Of a DNA stretch of 64,000 nt, positions 34,706 through 43,037 are shown piece after piece. How positions within the stretch are numbered: the stretch's first letter is position 1; each line of letters starts with the position of its first letter. The notes under the pieces are model-generated. The model was given only the letters and a program-made list of their open reading frames with translations, was not told where the DNA came from and did not search any database. The stretch covers positions 434,001 to 498,000 of the forward strand of contig CANMSI010000002.1 in the NCBI GenBank assembly GCA_947500575.1, given 5' to 3'. A program made the translations under genes and the position numbers. This DNA is from an uncultured Flavobacteriaceae bacterium (GTDB lineage Bacteria; Bacteroidota; Bacteroidia; Flavobacteriales; Flavobacteriaceae).

Positions 34706-35983
34706 TTATTTCAAATCAGTAATCCAACGCATTTTATTAGAAAGAGGGTAGTCTTCTATTGATTTTGTTTTTGTTTTCATCCAAAGTGTATCACCTTCCC
34801 AAATACCTTCAAATACAAACACATTTTCCTCTAATTTGGTATATTTTAATTGTTGATAATTCTCGGTAGTATCTCTAAAAGTTTGATACTTCATGGTTTT
34901 CGCTATGGTATCGGCTTCAAATTGATAGCGTTTTCTACTCCCATCTACCTGAGTGAGTACAAAAGTATCTGGAAGGTAACTTACCCCATTCATAATTAGC
35001 TGCTTCCATCGATTACCGTTGCTCGTAGCATCCGAAATGGTATCTCCATTTTTTACAAAAATTTCAATGGTATGTGCATGGGAGAATTCAGGATACAAGA
35101 CTGATTTTTCTTCTTGAAACCTCTCTGTATAGCTATTTACGCATGAAACAGTATAATATAATAATAGGATGGCCTTTAGAACATACCCAACTTTTTTTGC
35201 CTTCTTTCCATTAAAAAGAGGTAAGAATTTAACAGGTTTTGTTGACGTATTTGAAATAAAAAATTGGTACAACCTTTTTAAATCATCACTCATTAGTAGT
35301 ACGGTCATAAGGAATAGATGAATGGCAAACATTTTTACTCTAACATCATATCCTATATCCATTAATACCACGTTAGCCATGGCTATAAATAAAATGAAAG
35401 CTCCCAAAAAGCTAGTGCGGCGAAATAAAAGCAATACGCCACCAATCACTTCTATGAGCCCCGCTACAAACACATAAAACTTAGAATGACTCATGAAAGT
35501 CCATAAAAACCCCATTCCAGAATGGTTGCCAACTTCCGTTTCCAAGGATTCAATACCCATTTCTCCAAACTGTAATAAAAATACCTTAGAGAGTCCATAA
35601 ATTATAAGGGTTAGTCCCACATGGTACCTTAGTATCGTCTGGAGTAATATCTTTAATTTCAGATCATAATTTCGTTGAATTAACCTATCTACCAATAACC
35701 AAATAATAGTTCCAATAATAGATAAACAGGCAACAAGCAAAAACCTACTATAGTCGTACTTTGAATCAAAACCATTTAATAAATAGTCTTTATTAATTTC
35801 CCATCCTAAAAAAGTATCCGCGAACCAGATGGTAATAGATGGCCAAAATGAAATATCTGAAGTGGTTAACTCATGAATATATTCAAATCCATAAGGATAT
35901 ATATACAACACAATGTATAAGAAAAAAAAGCGCCAAATAGCTTTATTAAGAAGAGACCATGGTTGATTCTGTCTATTGCTCAT
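34706..35983 (-). CDS. DoxX-like membrane protein
   Basis: A 425-residue protein with about eight membrane helices in the first 290 residues. The DoxX-type pattern is visible in 'RYHVGLTLIIYGLSKVFLLQFGEMG', 'YVFVAGLIEVIGGVLLLFRR' and 'LGAFILFIAMANVVLMDIGYD'. The C-terminal 120 residues are a beta-rich domain with 'MNGVSYLPDTFVLTQVDGSRKRYQFEADTIA' that I cannot place. DoxX proteins are implicated in thiol/redox and quinone-linked processes, but the role of this branch is unknown. It is a single gene, 84 bases upstream of the barrel protein. Confidence 0.8.
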   Translation of the reverse strand: MSNRQNQPWSLLNKAIWRFFFLYIVLYIYPYGFEYIHELTTSDISFWPSITIWFADTFLGWEINKDYLLNGFDSKYDYSRFLLVACLSIIGTIIWLLVDRLIQRNYDLKLKILLQTILRYHVGLTLIIYGLSKVFLLQFGEMGIESLETEVGNHSGMGFLWTFMSHSKFYVFVAGLIEVIGGVLLLFRRTSFLGAFILFIAMANVVLMDIGYDVRVKMFAIHLFLMTVLLMSDDLKRLYQFFISNTSTKPVKFLPLFNGKKAKKVGYVLKAILLLYYTVSCVNSYTERFQEEKSVLYPEFSHAHTIEIFVKNGDTISDATSNGNRWKQLIMNGVSYLPDTFVLTQVDGSRKRYQFEADTIAKTMKYQTFRDTTENYQQLKYTKLEENVFVFEGIWEGDTLWMKTKTKSIEDYPLSNKMRWITDLK

Positions 35984-36067
35984 AGAATTGATGAATGTTT
36001 TACCTGGGAAATTTAACGAATTATTTCGTTTTCAATTCAACAGTAAAGTAATTATCCATCTAGTGTG

Positions 36068-36571
36068 TTAGAAACTGGCCCGCAAAGAAAAAGTGTTTTG
36101 TTTTGCAGTAGTACCAAAAACATCGACCTTTGACTTGCTGATCTGCGGATGATAGCCCAATTCCAAAAGTAAATTAGGATTCACTTCATAGCCCACTCCT
36201 AGGTTTAAGTTTACCCGCATCAGTTCATGTTCTCCAGTGATTTGATTAATATCGTATTGCAATTCTGGCCCTGCATAGAGGTACAGATTCTTTTTTACAT
36301 ACCATTTAAATAGCAAGGAAATATCACTACCCTCATGGGTTCCAAATTTATAGTAAAAGTATTCCAAACCAATATGGTATTTTTCGGAAACCCTATAATC
36401 TAAATATAAGCTCTTAAACACCTCCCCATTTACACCTACCGGATATTGCATACCATCTACTGAAAGCCGCGGTGTTACATCCAAACTTCTGGGTAGTAAA
36501 AATTCAGATTCTTGACTCCATATATTCATGGAAAATAAGAAGGAGAAGGAGAAAATCAGAAATGACTTCAT
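36068..36571 (-). CDS. Outer-membrane beta-barrel protein
   Basis: A 167-residue protein with a signal peptide (residues 1-19, ending MNIWSQ) and alternating amphipathic strands (LYLDYRVSEKYHIGLEYFYYKFG, NLYLYAGPELQYDI, RVNLNLGVGYEVNPNLLLELGYHP), ending in an aromatic residue (FSLRASF). This is the OmpW/OprF-type eight-stranded barrel layout. It has no OmpA tail. The ligand is unknown. It is separated by 101 bases from the LytTR regulator end at 36673, on the same strand, and may be a target of that system. Confidence 0.8.
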   Translation of the reverse strand: MKSFLIFSFSFLFSMNIWSQESEFLLPRSLDVTPRLSVDGMQYPVGVNGEVFKSLYLDYRVSEKYHIGLEYFYYKFGTHEGSDISLLFKWYVKKNLYLYAGPELQYDINQITGEHELMRVNLNLGVGYEVNPNLLLELGYHPQISKSKVDVFGTTAKQNTFSLRASF

Positions 36572-36672
36572 GAGTTTTCTGTGTTGGTTTGTTGTTTAAA
36601 TATACAACAACCAGATGCTCATAAAGTGTTAAAAAACAGCAATTAAGCTAATTTTAACAGCAGCTAAGTTCA

Positions 36673-37425
36673 TCAACGGTTTAGCCAGGCTTTAAAATCA
36701 CTGGTCTTCTGTCTGCTTACAATAAATTCTTGGTCTCTAGGATTCGCTAAGCTAAGTTTTACGCGATGGTTGAAATAGGCATCTATTTTTTGAATAGCAC
36801 TCTTAGTAATGAGTTGCCCCCTATTAATTTTAAAAAACTGATTTTGATCTAAAGAATTAAAAAGTTGATCTAAGGTCTCATCAATCATATACCTCTTTGT
36901 TGCCGTTACACCAAATGTAATTCCCTCTTCTGAGTAGCAATACAGTATTTCTGATATCTTAATTTGTACAAAACCACTCCCCTCTTTCACCAAAATTCCT
37001 TCACGTTTTGGAGCAGTCTGCATGCTTGCCAGCATTTGTTTTAAAACTTCTGGATTTACAGAAGTGGGTTTGTTCGATTTTAAAAATTTATCCAGTGATT
37101 TGCACAAATCATCTTTTTGAATGGGTTTCAATAAATAGTCGATACTATTTACTTTGAAGGCCTGAATGGCATATTGATCAAATGCCGTAGTGAAAATAAT
37201 AGGTGCCTCTATCTCTACTTTTTGAAAAATTTCAAAACTTAGTCCATCTGCCAATTGAATATCCATAAATATCAATTCTGGAAGGGCATTAGATTGAAAC
37301 CATGTAACCGCTTCTTCTACAGTATCAATGATATCTAATAGTTCATAGGTGAAATCGCATGCCTTCAGCATGTTTTGCAACTGGCTCGCTGCTCTTGCTT
37401 CGTCTTCAATAATTAGTGTTCGCAT
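36673..37425 (-). CDS. LytTR-family response regulator
   Basis: A 250-residue protein: receiver about 1-118 (LIIEDEARAA, LIFMDIQLADG, DYLLKPIQKDDL) and LytTR domain about 150-245 (FFKINRGQLITKSAIQKI, FIVSRQKTSDFKAWL). It overlaps its kinase's stop by 20 bases, so the two are coupled. It is the last gene of the operon that starts with the ABA4-like protein at 39719. It is distinct from the two other response regulators here (REC linker and LytTR ends differ). Confidence 0.93.
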   Translation of the reverse strand: MRTLIIEDEARAASQLQNMLKACDFTYELLDIIDTVEEAVTWFQSNALPELIFMDIQLADGLSFEIFQKVEIEAPIIFTTAFDQYAIQAFKVNSIDYLLKPIQKDDLCKSLDKFLKSNKPTSVNPEVLKQMLASMQTAPKREGILVKEGSGFVQIKISEILYCYSEEGITFGVTATKRYMIDETLDQLFNSLDQNQFFKINRGQLITKSAIQKIDAYFNHRVKLSLANPRDQEFIVSRQKTSDFKAWLNR

Positions 37426-38491
37426 ATTGTTTTTGATCTGATAACTTTAATAAAGGAAGAGAAACCACAAATTGATTTCCATCATTTTGTATCTCAATAG
37501 TTTTATTTGAAATAAGAGCATAACGCTTTTCAATATTCTTTAGGCCCATTTTTGTAGAGGGCAGCTGGGTAGATTTAGATTGTATTTTATTGCGCACTAT
37601 TAGCTGATTATTTAACACATCTACCTTAATTTGTAAGGGTTTTGCTCTAGAAATCACATTGTGTTTAATAGCATTCTCTAAAAGAAGTTGCAGACTCATA
37701 GGAACTACCATCGCCTCTAATTTCTCTTCTGGAATATTCCAATCTAACTGTAAATTCTCTCCAAAACGTTCGGATTGTATATGTATATATGCTTTTGAAA
37801 ACTTTAATTCGTCTCTAAGCAAGGTTAAATTTGCATTCCCAGATTCTAAAATAAAGCGATAAACGTCCGATAATTTATCTACAAACTGTTTGGCATCTTC
37901 TTTGGAGTTTTGATCAATAATATCGCGCAACGTATTCAATGTATTAAATAAAAAATGTGGTTGGGCCTGATTGCGTAATGTATCTAATTGGGCCTGCACA
38001 ATAACCTGCTTTGCCTGCTCTTCTTCTCGAATGGATTTTTTTAATCGTACCTGATAATAAATAGCTTCGTAAATAGCAATGGTCATGGTACTTATAATAA
38101 TTACCGGTACAATAACGGTAGAACTAGAAATGGATCTGTTATTATAACCTGGTCCTAAAATTTTTGAAATCGCATAATTACCTACAACATCTATGATTAA
38201 TACATTGGCTACAATACACATAAATAACAGAAGAACCCGTTTGATATCATCTTTTAAATCAGGATATTTTTTCCTTAGATACATAATTACCGGACGTATT
38301 ATGAGCCAATTACAAATCGTAAATGCAAATGTAAAACTCCAACTAACAATTGCTTGCGAAAAGGGAAGACGCATGAAAGAATTATTGAAAAGGTGATCTA
38401 TTACCAAGCTCAGAAATACAATACCGATAACGGAAAACCAGAAGTCGTTAAACCCTAAATATTTTATACGTCTCTTCTTATTAAATAACAT
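37406..38491 (-). CDS. LytS/YpdA-like sensor histidine kinase
   Basis: A 361-residue kinase with four membrane segments (about 15-165), a linker coil (REEEQAKQVIVQAQL) and the phospho-acceptor 'LDTLRNQAQPHFLFNTLNTLRDI'. The ATPase region has 'LLLENAIKHN' and 'MGLKNIEKRYALI'. The ATG at 38491 is 9 bases after the upstream stop. Operon: ABA4-like protein, unknown membrane protein, kinase, regulator. The proximity suggests that the system senses a membrane condition. Confidence 0.92.
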   Translation of the reverse strand: MLFNKKRRIKYLGFNDFWFSVIGIVFLSLVIDHLFNNSFMRLPFSQAIVSWSFTFAFTICNWLIIRPVIMYLRKKYPDLKDDIKRVLLLFMCIVANVLIIDVVGNYAISKILGPGYNNRSISSSTVIVPVIIISTMTIAIYEAIYYQVRLKKSIREEEQAKQVIVQAQLDTLRNQAQPHFLFNTLNTLRDIIDQNSKEDAKQFVDKLSDVYRFILESGNANLTLLRDELKFSKAYIHIQSERFGENLQLDWNIPEEKLEAMVVPMSLQLLLENAIKHNVISRAKPLQIKVDVLNNQLIVRNKIQSKSTQLPSTKMGLKNIEKRYALISNKTIEIQNDGNQFVVSLPLLKLSDQKQYANTNY

Positions 38492-38499
38492 TCTTATAC

Positions 38500-39300
38500 T
38501 TATAAATTAATTAAAGGCATTGCCTGCTTGGCTTGGTAAAATGTAAACGCAATCCAAGAAGCATAAAGCAATCCAAAAACAGTTACTGCAAGAATTTGAT
38601 TCTTCGTTGTTGTATTCCATTTTCTAGAGAGCCAAAAAGCGAATAACGGGATTATTTGTAAGCCGTGCAATCCGAAAAAATGTGCAATTCGTAAATCACC
38701 CGCAACCGTACTCCAATTAACTAATGGCAAACCTGGACCTCCATCTGCTACTCCGACATTATGTGCTAGCTGACTTATCATTTGTCCGCCAACCCAGCTG
38801 CCAGCAATAATGATTGCCCATCCTAAAAATATGGCCCATTGAATGGCTTTGGTAGTATTCAATTTTAATCTTGCGGTATCTATTAGAAACCATACCATTT
38901 GCAATACATTAATGGCTATTAAAATACCCATTAAACCAAACAGAATGGCATCTAAAGGTGAAGACACATTGTAGTGCGATTGTACGCCTCGTATACCTTG
39001 ACCCACAATAATAGCCACCTCAAATAGCAAGGTCCATGAGGCAATATTTCTAAAAATATGCTTTTTCCTATTGGAATATGGATAGAGCGTTATCAAATAT
39101 CCCAAGGTAAGAATATAAATACCCCCTGAAATAAGAAACTTCATTGGCTTTACCCATACATTAAGCCCTAAGAGTACTCTATCATCTATGAAGATTCCTG
39201 GAATACACGCAATAGCCCCCACAAAATGAATCATAACAATCCAATACAGAATTGGACTTTCTGATTTAACGGTACTGAATACTTCTTTTAAATAACTCAT
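38500..39300 (-). CDS. Conserved multi-pass membrane protein, unknown function
   Basis: The start is ATG 39300, which overlaps the upstream stop by 4 bases (ATGA); the longer frame to 39381 would overlap it by 85 bases. The 266-residue protein has seven or eight membrane helices with motifs such as 'IDDRVLLGLNVWVKPMKFLISGGIYILTLG', 'GWAIIIAGSWVGGQMISQLAHNVGVADGGPGLPLVNWSTVAGDLRIAHFFGLHGLQIIP'. The His-rich 'RIAHFFGLHGLQ' motif looks conserved and could bind a cofactor. I do not recognise the family. It is encoded between an ABA4-like gene and a histidine kinase. Confidence 0.8.
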   Translation of the reverse strand: MSYLKEVFSTVKSESPILYWIVMIHFVGAIACIPGIFIDDRVLLGLNVWVKPMKFLISGGIYILTLGYLITLYPYSNRKKHIFRNIASWTLLFEVAIIVGQGIRGVQSHYNVSSPLDAILFGLMGILIAINVLQMVWFLIDTARLKLNTTKAIQWAIFLGWAIIIAGSWVGGQMISQLAHNVGVADGGPGLPLVNWSTVAGDLRIAHFFGLHGLQIIPLFAFWLSRKWNTTTKNQILAVTVFGLLYASWIAFTFYQAKQAMPLINL

Positions 39301-39719
39301 GACTGTAGTTTTTTGATTGAACGCATTGCCATAAAAAGAAGAAAGCCTACAGGTCCTAACATGAAGGTTCCAACGAGACAAGGCGCTATTAATAATTGAT
39401 GAATCTTAAGTGTTCTATTTTGATCAATAATCCACATACCAACCAAGAGATCAAAAGCTAAGTAATGAACCCATCCTGCTAAAACGGCATTCTCCTTAGT
39501 GAATAATGCCATTACCGATTCCAAGCTTCCAAAATCCATTCCTCCGCCAGTTTTAATGGCTATAAAAATATATATAGCGTATATCAGTGATAAGGCTAGC
39601 GGAATAATTTTGTAATCAATAAGGAATCTTGTTACTTTCCATTTAGGTAATACAATCAAAAGCAACCACATTGGCATTGCCATTAAATTTGCATAGGAAA
39701 AAACTTCTGTTGGTGTCAT
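39297..39719 (-). CDS. ABA4-like family membrane protein (DUF4281)
   Basis: From the ATG at 39719 the protein has 140 residues and four membrane segments. An upstream TTG at 39743 is unlikely, as a CATCTTTG -7-like element lies on it (39741-39748). 'YANLMAMPMWLLLIVLPKW' and 'AGWVHYLAFDLLVGMWIIDQ..H..LIAPCLVGTFMLGPVGFLLFMAMR' match the ABA4-like pattern. ABA4 is the plant neoxanthin-synthesis protein, and bacterial homologues are uncharacterised. It heads the operon, and the next gene's start overlaps its stop. Confidence 0.85.
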   Translation of the reverse strand: MTPTEVFSYANLMAMPMWLLLIVLPKWKVTRFLIDYKIIPLALSLIYAIYIFIAIKTGGGMDFGSLESVMALFTKENAVLAGWVHYLAFDLLVGMWIIDQNRTLKIHQLLIAPCLVGTFMLGPVGFLLFMAMRSIKKLQS

Positions 39720-39740
39720 AGGTATGGTTTTATTGTTAAT

Positions 39741-39748
39741 CAAAGATG
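39741..39748 (-). promoter_or_regulatory. -7-like element CATCTTTG before the ABA4 operon
   Basis: One mismatch to TAnnTTTG, 22 bases before the ATG at 39719. It also overlaps the alternative TTG start at 39743, which argues against that start. Confidence 0.4.
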
Positions 39749-39833
39749 CACTGATTACTTAGAAAATGAAATGACTATCTTTTCAATTGTCGTAATAACA
39801 TCTTGAATTGTAAGTAGCTTTAAAAAAATAATA

Positions 39834-41483
39834 CTATTCTTCTTTCATCTTCTTAAGGAGTAATTTTGCCTTTTGACCAAAAAGTCCGTTTGGAGCTAAT
39901 TCAATGGTTTTATTAAATAATTCAGTGGCTTTATCTTTATCTCCAATTTTTAAATAACTTTCACCAAGACCCAAATACGCCCTGGAAGAATTTGGAAAAT
40001 GTTCTATGATAAAGTAAAATACGCCTAGCGCATTATTGGCATTACCACTACCAAGCATATCATACCCTTTCTTGCTTAATTCTGTTTCAAAATCGAAGAA
40101 ATCATACCTTGGATCATTGATCATTTCTGCTACATCTTGCGAAAGTTGATTTAATTTACCTGCATCGAATAGATTTGTCATATGCTGCATCGGATCTGGT
40201 ATAAAATCTCCCCCAGTAAATGCCAACACTTTTTCCAATACGGGGTCTTGGTTGGAGCTAAACTCCGCAAAACTCATATCTACAGGTATGTGAGGTTCGG
40301 TCCATTCTCCGCTCTCCCAGGGCGCTTTATCTTGCCACCAAGCAAAAGAAAGATACAAAGGAATGGAACTATTAGGCAAAGCAAGCTGTTTCACATCTCC
40401 ATAGAAATTAATATTCTCTGCTGTGGGCTCCCCAACAAAAATAACATTGGTATAATTATCCAATTCGTTTACAAGATTCTGACAGGCAGAAAACGTGCGT
40501 CTTCCGATAATTACAAAGAATTTTCCTTTCTTATTAATTTTTTCAGATTTAATGATCCCCGTAATCACGGATTTATTTTTAAAGTTATTCCCGCCACCAT
40601 TCAATCGAACATCCAGTACAAATTTTTCTACATCATTCTTTTCAATAAAATCAAATACCCTGGTATAAAATGCAATGGTACTTTCTTCTGGATCATCCTG
40701 TATTTGACTATGTCTTACATATAGTGTTTTCTCTTCTGGTAGATATTCAGAGAAGTATATCCTGTCTAAATTTTTAAGGTATAAGGGTGTTTTACTTTGA
40801 TCTCTTGCATCTAACCAATTTTCGTCCTGTACAACATGGCTATAGCTTTTAGGAACTCTCTCTCCCTTGGGCAAGGGTGTGAACTTTTGATCAAAAGTTC
40901 TACCATTTTTCTCAAGGCTAAGTTCAACTGATTTTTGAAGTTCGGCAGTAATGCCTTGCGCATGTAATACTTCTAAAATACTTAAATAATTAATTCCGAA
41001 GGCCTTAAAATACTGCTCATTCTCAGCATTTACTGCAGGATATACTTTTTTTAATGCTTCCGCAATAGGGACTCCATTAATTGCAATGACTTTGGCGCCA
41101 AGCGCTGACTTATACTCTTTGTGCACTCCTTGTAAATACACACCATCATTGTATTGGTACAGATTAAATGGTAAATAATGAAAGCTAAAAGGCTTCTGAT
41201 TAAGTCCAAGGCCTGAATGCCCATATTGAAACAAGGCAACTATTCTTGACATACCAACAATAATTTGGTGCTGTTCTAAATTTGGAATATCCGAGTATAG
41301 CTTTTCCACTTCTGCATCAAAAACCTCCTCCGATACCTTTTTAAACAAGAATGGAAAATCTGAATGCACTTTGTTTTGTAAAAAACGTAGGTCCTCTTGC
41401 CATTGTTTTTTGGTAAGTACCTCTTGCGCACTTGCACTTAAAATAAAGAAACTAAGAAGAATGAAGATTGCTTTTTTCATCAT
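39834..41483 (-). CDS. Secreted S41-family peptidase with C-terminal TPR
   Basis: A 549-residue protein with a signal peptide (about 1-19, ending ASAQ). Residues about 20-420 make up the S41 core: 'DVRLNGGGNNFKN' and the nucleophile segment 'IGRRTFSACQNLVNELDN', with 'PTAENINFYGD' following. Residues about 470-549 hold two TPR-like units (SRAYLGLGESYLKIGDKDKATELFNKTIELAPNG). A TPR tail on an S41 peptidase suggests docking to a partner. A promoter with TTG-N23-CATCTTTG lies at 41527-41560. It is a single gene. Confidence 0.88.
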   Translation of the reverse strand: MMKKAIFILLSFFILSASAQEVLTKKQWQEDLRFLQNKVHSDFPFLFKKVSEEVFDAEVEKLYSDIPNLEQHQIIVGMSRIVALFQYGHSGLGLNQKPFSFHYLPFNLYQYNDGVYLQGVHKEYKSALGAKVIAINGVPIAEALKKVYPAVNAENEQYFKAFGINYLSILEVLHAQGITAELQKSVELSLEKNGRTFDQKFTPLPKGERVPKSYSHVVQDENWLDARDQSKTPLYLKNLDRIYFSEYLPEEKTLYVRHSQIQDDPEESTIAFYTRVFDFIEKNDVEKFVLDVRLNGGGNNFKNKSVITGIIKSEKINKKGKFFVIIGRRTFSACQNLVNELDNYTNVIFVGEPTAENINFYGDVKQLALPNSSIPLYLSFAWWQDKAPWESGEWTEPHIPVDMSFAEFSSNQDPVLEKVLAFTGGDFIPDPMQHMTNLFDAGKLNQLSQDVAEMINDPRYDFFDFETELSKKGYDMLGSGNANNALGVFYFIIEHFPNSSRAYLGLGESYLKIGDKDKATELFNKTIELAPNGLFGQKAKLLLKKMKEE

Positions 41484-41526
41484 ATGAGTTTAAGTAGTTG
41501 ATACATTTAATTTGATTAATGAATGT

Positions 41527-41560
41527 CAAAGATGGGCTCCCTCCACAGAAAATAAAACAA
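41527..41560 (-). promoter_or_regulatory. Promoter TTG-N23-CATCTTTG of the S41/TPR gene
   Basis: On the minus strand TTG (41558-41560) and CATCTTTG (41527-41534, one mismatch to TAnnTTTG) are 23 bases apart, within the Bacteroidetes spacing. It lies 43 bases before the ATG at 41483. Confidence 0.5.
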
Positions 41561-41691
41561 CTTAAAGTTCAATCGTCGCAAAAGACGTTTGAATTGTTAC
41601 AGGGTTTTAAACATTTCATTCCAATAAGAACTTTGCGGATATATTAAACCCTTGAGACAAGATGCTAGTTTTTTATTCATTCGCATTCCAG

Positions 41692-41699
41692 TATATTTG
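41692..41699 (+). promoter_or_regulatory. -7 element TATATTTG before the TMEM175-like gene
   Basis: Perfect TAnnTTTG, 20 bases upstream of the ATG at 41720. No TTG at the right distance is seen. Confidence 0.4.
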
Positions 41700-41719
41700 A
41701 TTTATAAGATAAGATACCT

Positions 41720-42352
41720 ATGGAAGCCATCATATTTGACAAAAGTAGAGTTGTAAGTTTTAGTGATGCCGTTTTTTCGATTGCAATGACCTTATTGGTT
41801 CTTGAAATAAGCGTTCCTGCACTGAGTAGCTATGGAAAGTATACCATTCTAGAATTATTGGCAAGTAGAATCCCAAGTTTCATTGGACTTTTTGTGAGTT
41901 TTATAGTTACTGCTTTGTATTGGGTAGAACATATGCGTGTCATGAAATTTGTAAATACCATAGATTCTAAACTTCTATGGCTCAATATTTTCCTCTTGCT
42001 CTTTATAGTGTTGATGCCTTTTTCTACCGGTTTTTATGTAAAGGGTATAGACCATGCAGGTTCTTTTGTTTTTTATGCCTTCAACCTAGCTGCTATTGGT
42101 TTTATGAACTACTTAATGGTTCGCTATGTTATTAAGAAAGAAGCTTTAAAAAGTAAGTTTTCCGTAGTGGCTATTAAATTAGAAAAATCTAGGGCTTTTA
42201 TTGCTTTTCTTGTCTGGTTTTTAGCAGGTGTCATTGCATTCAAATTCTTAGGATTTGCAAGGTTTTTATTTCTTTTAATATTTGTATTACAACCCATCTC
42301 CAAATGGTATTATAAAAGAAAATTGATGCCTAAAACAGAAGAAGAAGTTTAA
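41720..42352 (+). CDS. TMEM175-family (DUF1211) potassium channel-like protein
   Basis: A 210-residue protein with six membrane segments. The signature FSDAVFSIAMTLLVLEI (residues 14-30) is the family's selectivity/pore motif, in which F14-S15-D16 is conserved. Bacterial TMEM175 proteins are tetrameric potassium channels of the inner membrane with one six-helix unit. This one-repeat size fits. It is an isolated gene with a promoter-like TATATTTG. No regulator is adjacent. Confidence 0.88.
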   Translation: MEAIIFDKSRVVSFSDAVFSIAMTLLVLEISVPALSSYGKYTILELLASRIPSFIGLFVSFIVTALYWVEHMRVMKFVNTIDSKLLWLNIFLLLFIVLMPFSTGFYVKGIDHAGSFVFYAFNLAAIGFMNYLMVRYVIKKEALKSKFSVVAIKLEKSRAFIAFLVWFLAGVIAFKFLGFARFLFLLIFVLQPISKWYYKRKLMPKTEEEV

Positions 42353-42435
42353 TTAATGACAATAATTTTAATTTAATGCTGTTTGTATTTTCGTAGCACC
42401 CCGTTTTGCTACACATATTTTAAATTTATCGCATT

Positions 42436-43017
42436 ATGAAATATTTTGTTCTTAGCCTTTTACTTTCATGCACATTGATGGTCCAAAGCCAGCAAGAAGA
42501 AGAAACTGCTTTTCCACTAGAAGGTCCATCGGATTGGAGAAAAGAAATATTATCATTTCCACTAGATTTTGCACCTAGCTTGGAATACGATGGCACTGAG
42601 TATGTTCTTTTTTCAAAAGGTTGGGCTGATAAAGCTGCAACAGATTTCTGGACCTATACCTTTGTTTGGGACTTATATAATGCCCCCAATCTTAGCGAGG
42701 AGCGTTTAAATAAAGATCTTACGGCTTATTTCGATGGTTTAATGAAAGAAGTTGCTGGTGCTAAAATTTCTAAAGATAAGATTACGCCCACTCTTGTCAA
42801 CCTCAAAAGTAATAACAACGGAAAGTCTTATGAAGGACAGATCAGTGTTTTTGATGCATTTTTTCTAAAAGAAAAAATAACTTTGAATATGCGTGTGATT
42901 ACTTCGTATTGTGTAACAGATGAAAGACATATTGTTTATTTTCAATATTCCCCTCAGCCCTTTAGCCATGAGCTATGGGACGAAATGAAAGCTATAAAAA
43001 TTCCTTGTAGTAACTAA
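42436..43017 (+). CDS. Secreted protein of unknown function
   Basis: A 193-residue protein with a signal peptide (residues 1-19, ending MVQSQ). The mature part starts EEETAFPLEGPSDWRKEILSFPLDFAPSLEYDGTEYVLFSKGWADK and shows no catalytic motif. It is rich in Lys and aromatic residues with several beta strands and two helices. It follows the channel gene by 83 bases but has its own TATTTTCG-like element (42386-42393), so it is likely separate. Convergent with the sugar dehydrogenase-like gene at 43038, 20 bases apart. Confidence 0.75.
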   Translation: MKYFVLSLLLSCTLMVQSQQEEETAFPLEGPSDWRKEILSFPLDFAPSLEYDGTEYVLFSKGWADKAATDFWTYTFVWDLYNAPNLSEERLNKDLTAYFDGLMKEVAGAKISKDKITPTLVNLKSNNNGKSYEGQISVFDAFFLKEKITLNMRVITSYCVTDERHIVYFQYSPQPFSHELWDEMKAIKIPCSN

Positions 43018-43037
43018 AATTATGCTCTTTCAATTGC

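Noticed and set aside
40182-40724. 180-residue plus-strand ORF inside the S41/TPR gene
   Set aside because: It is antisense to a well-supported S41 coding frame and shows no motif or coding character of its own.
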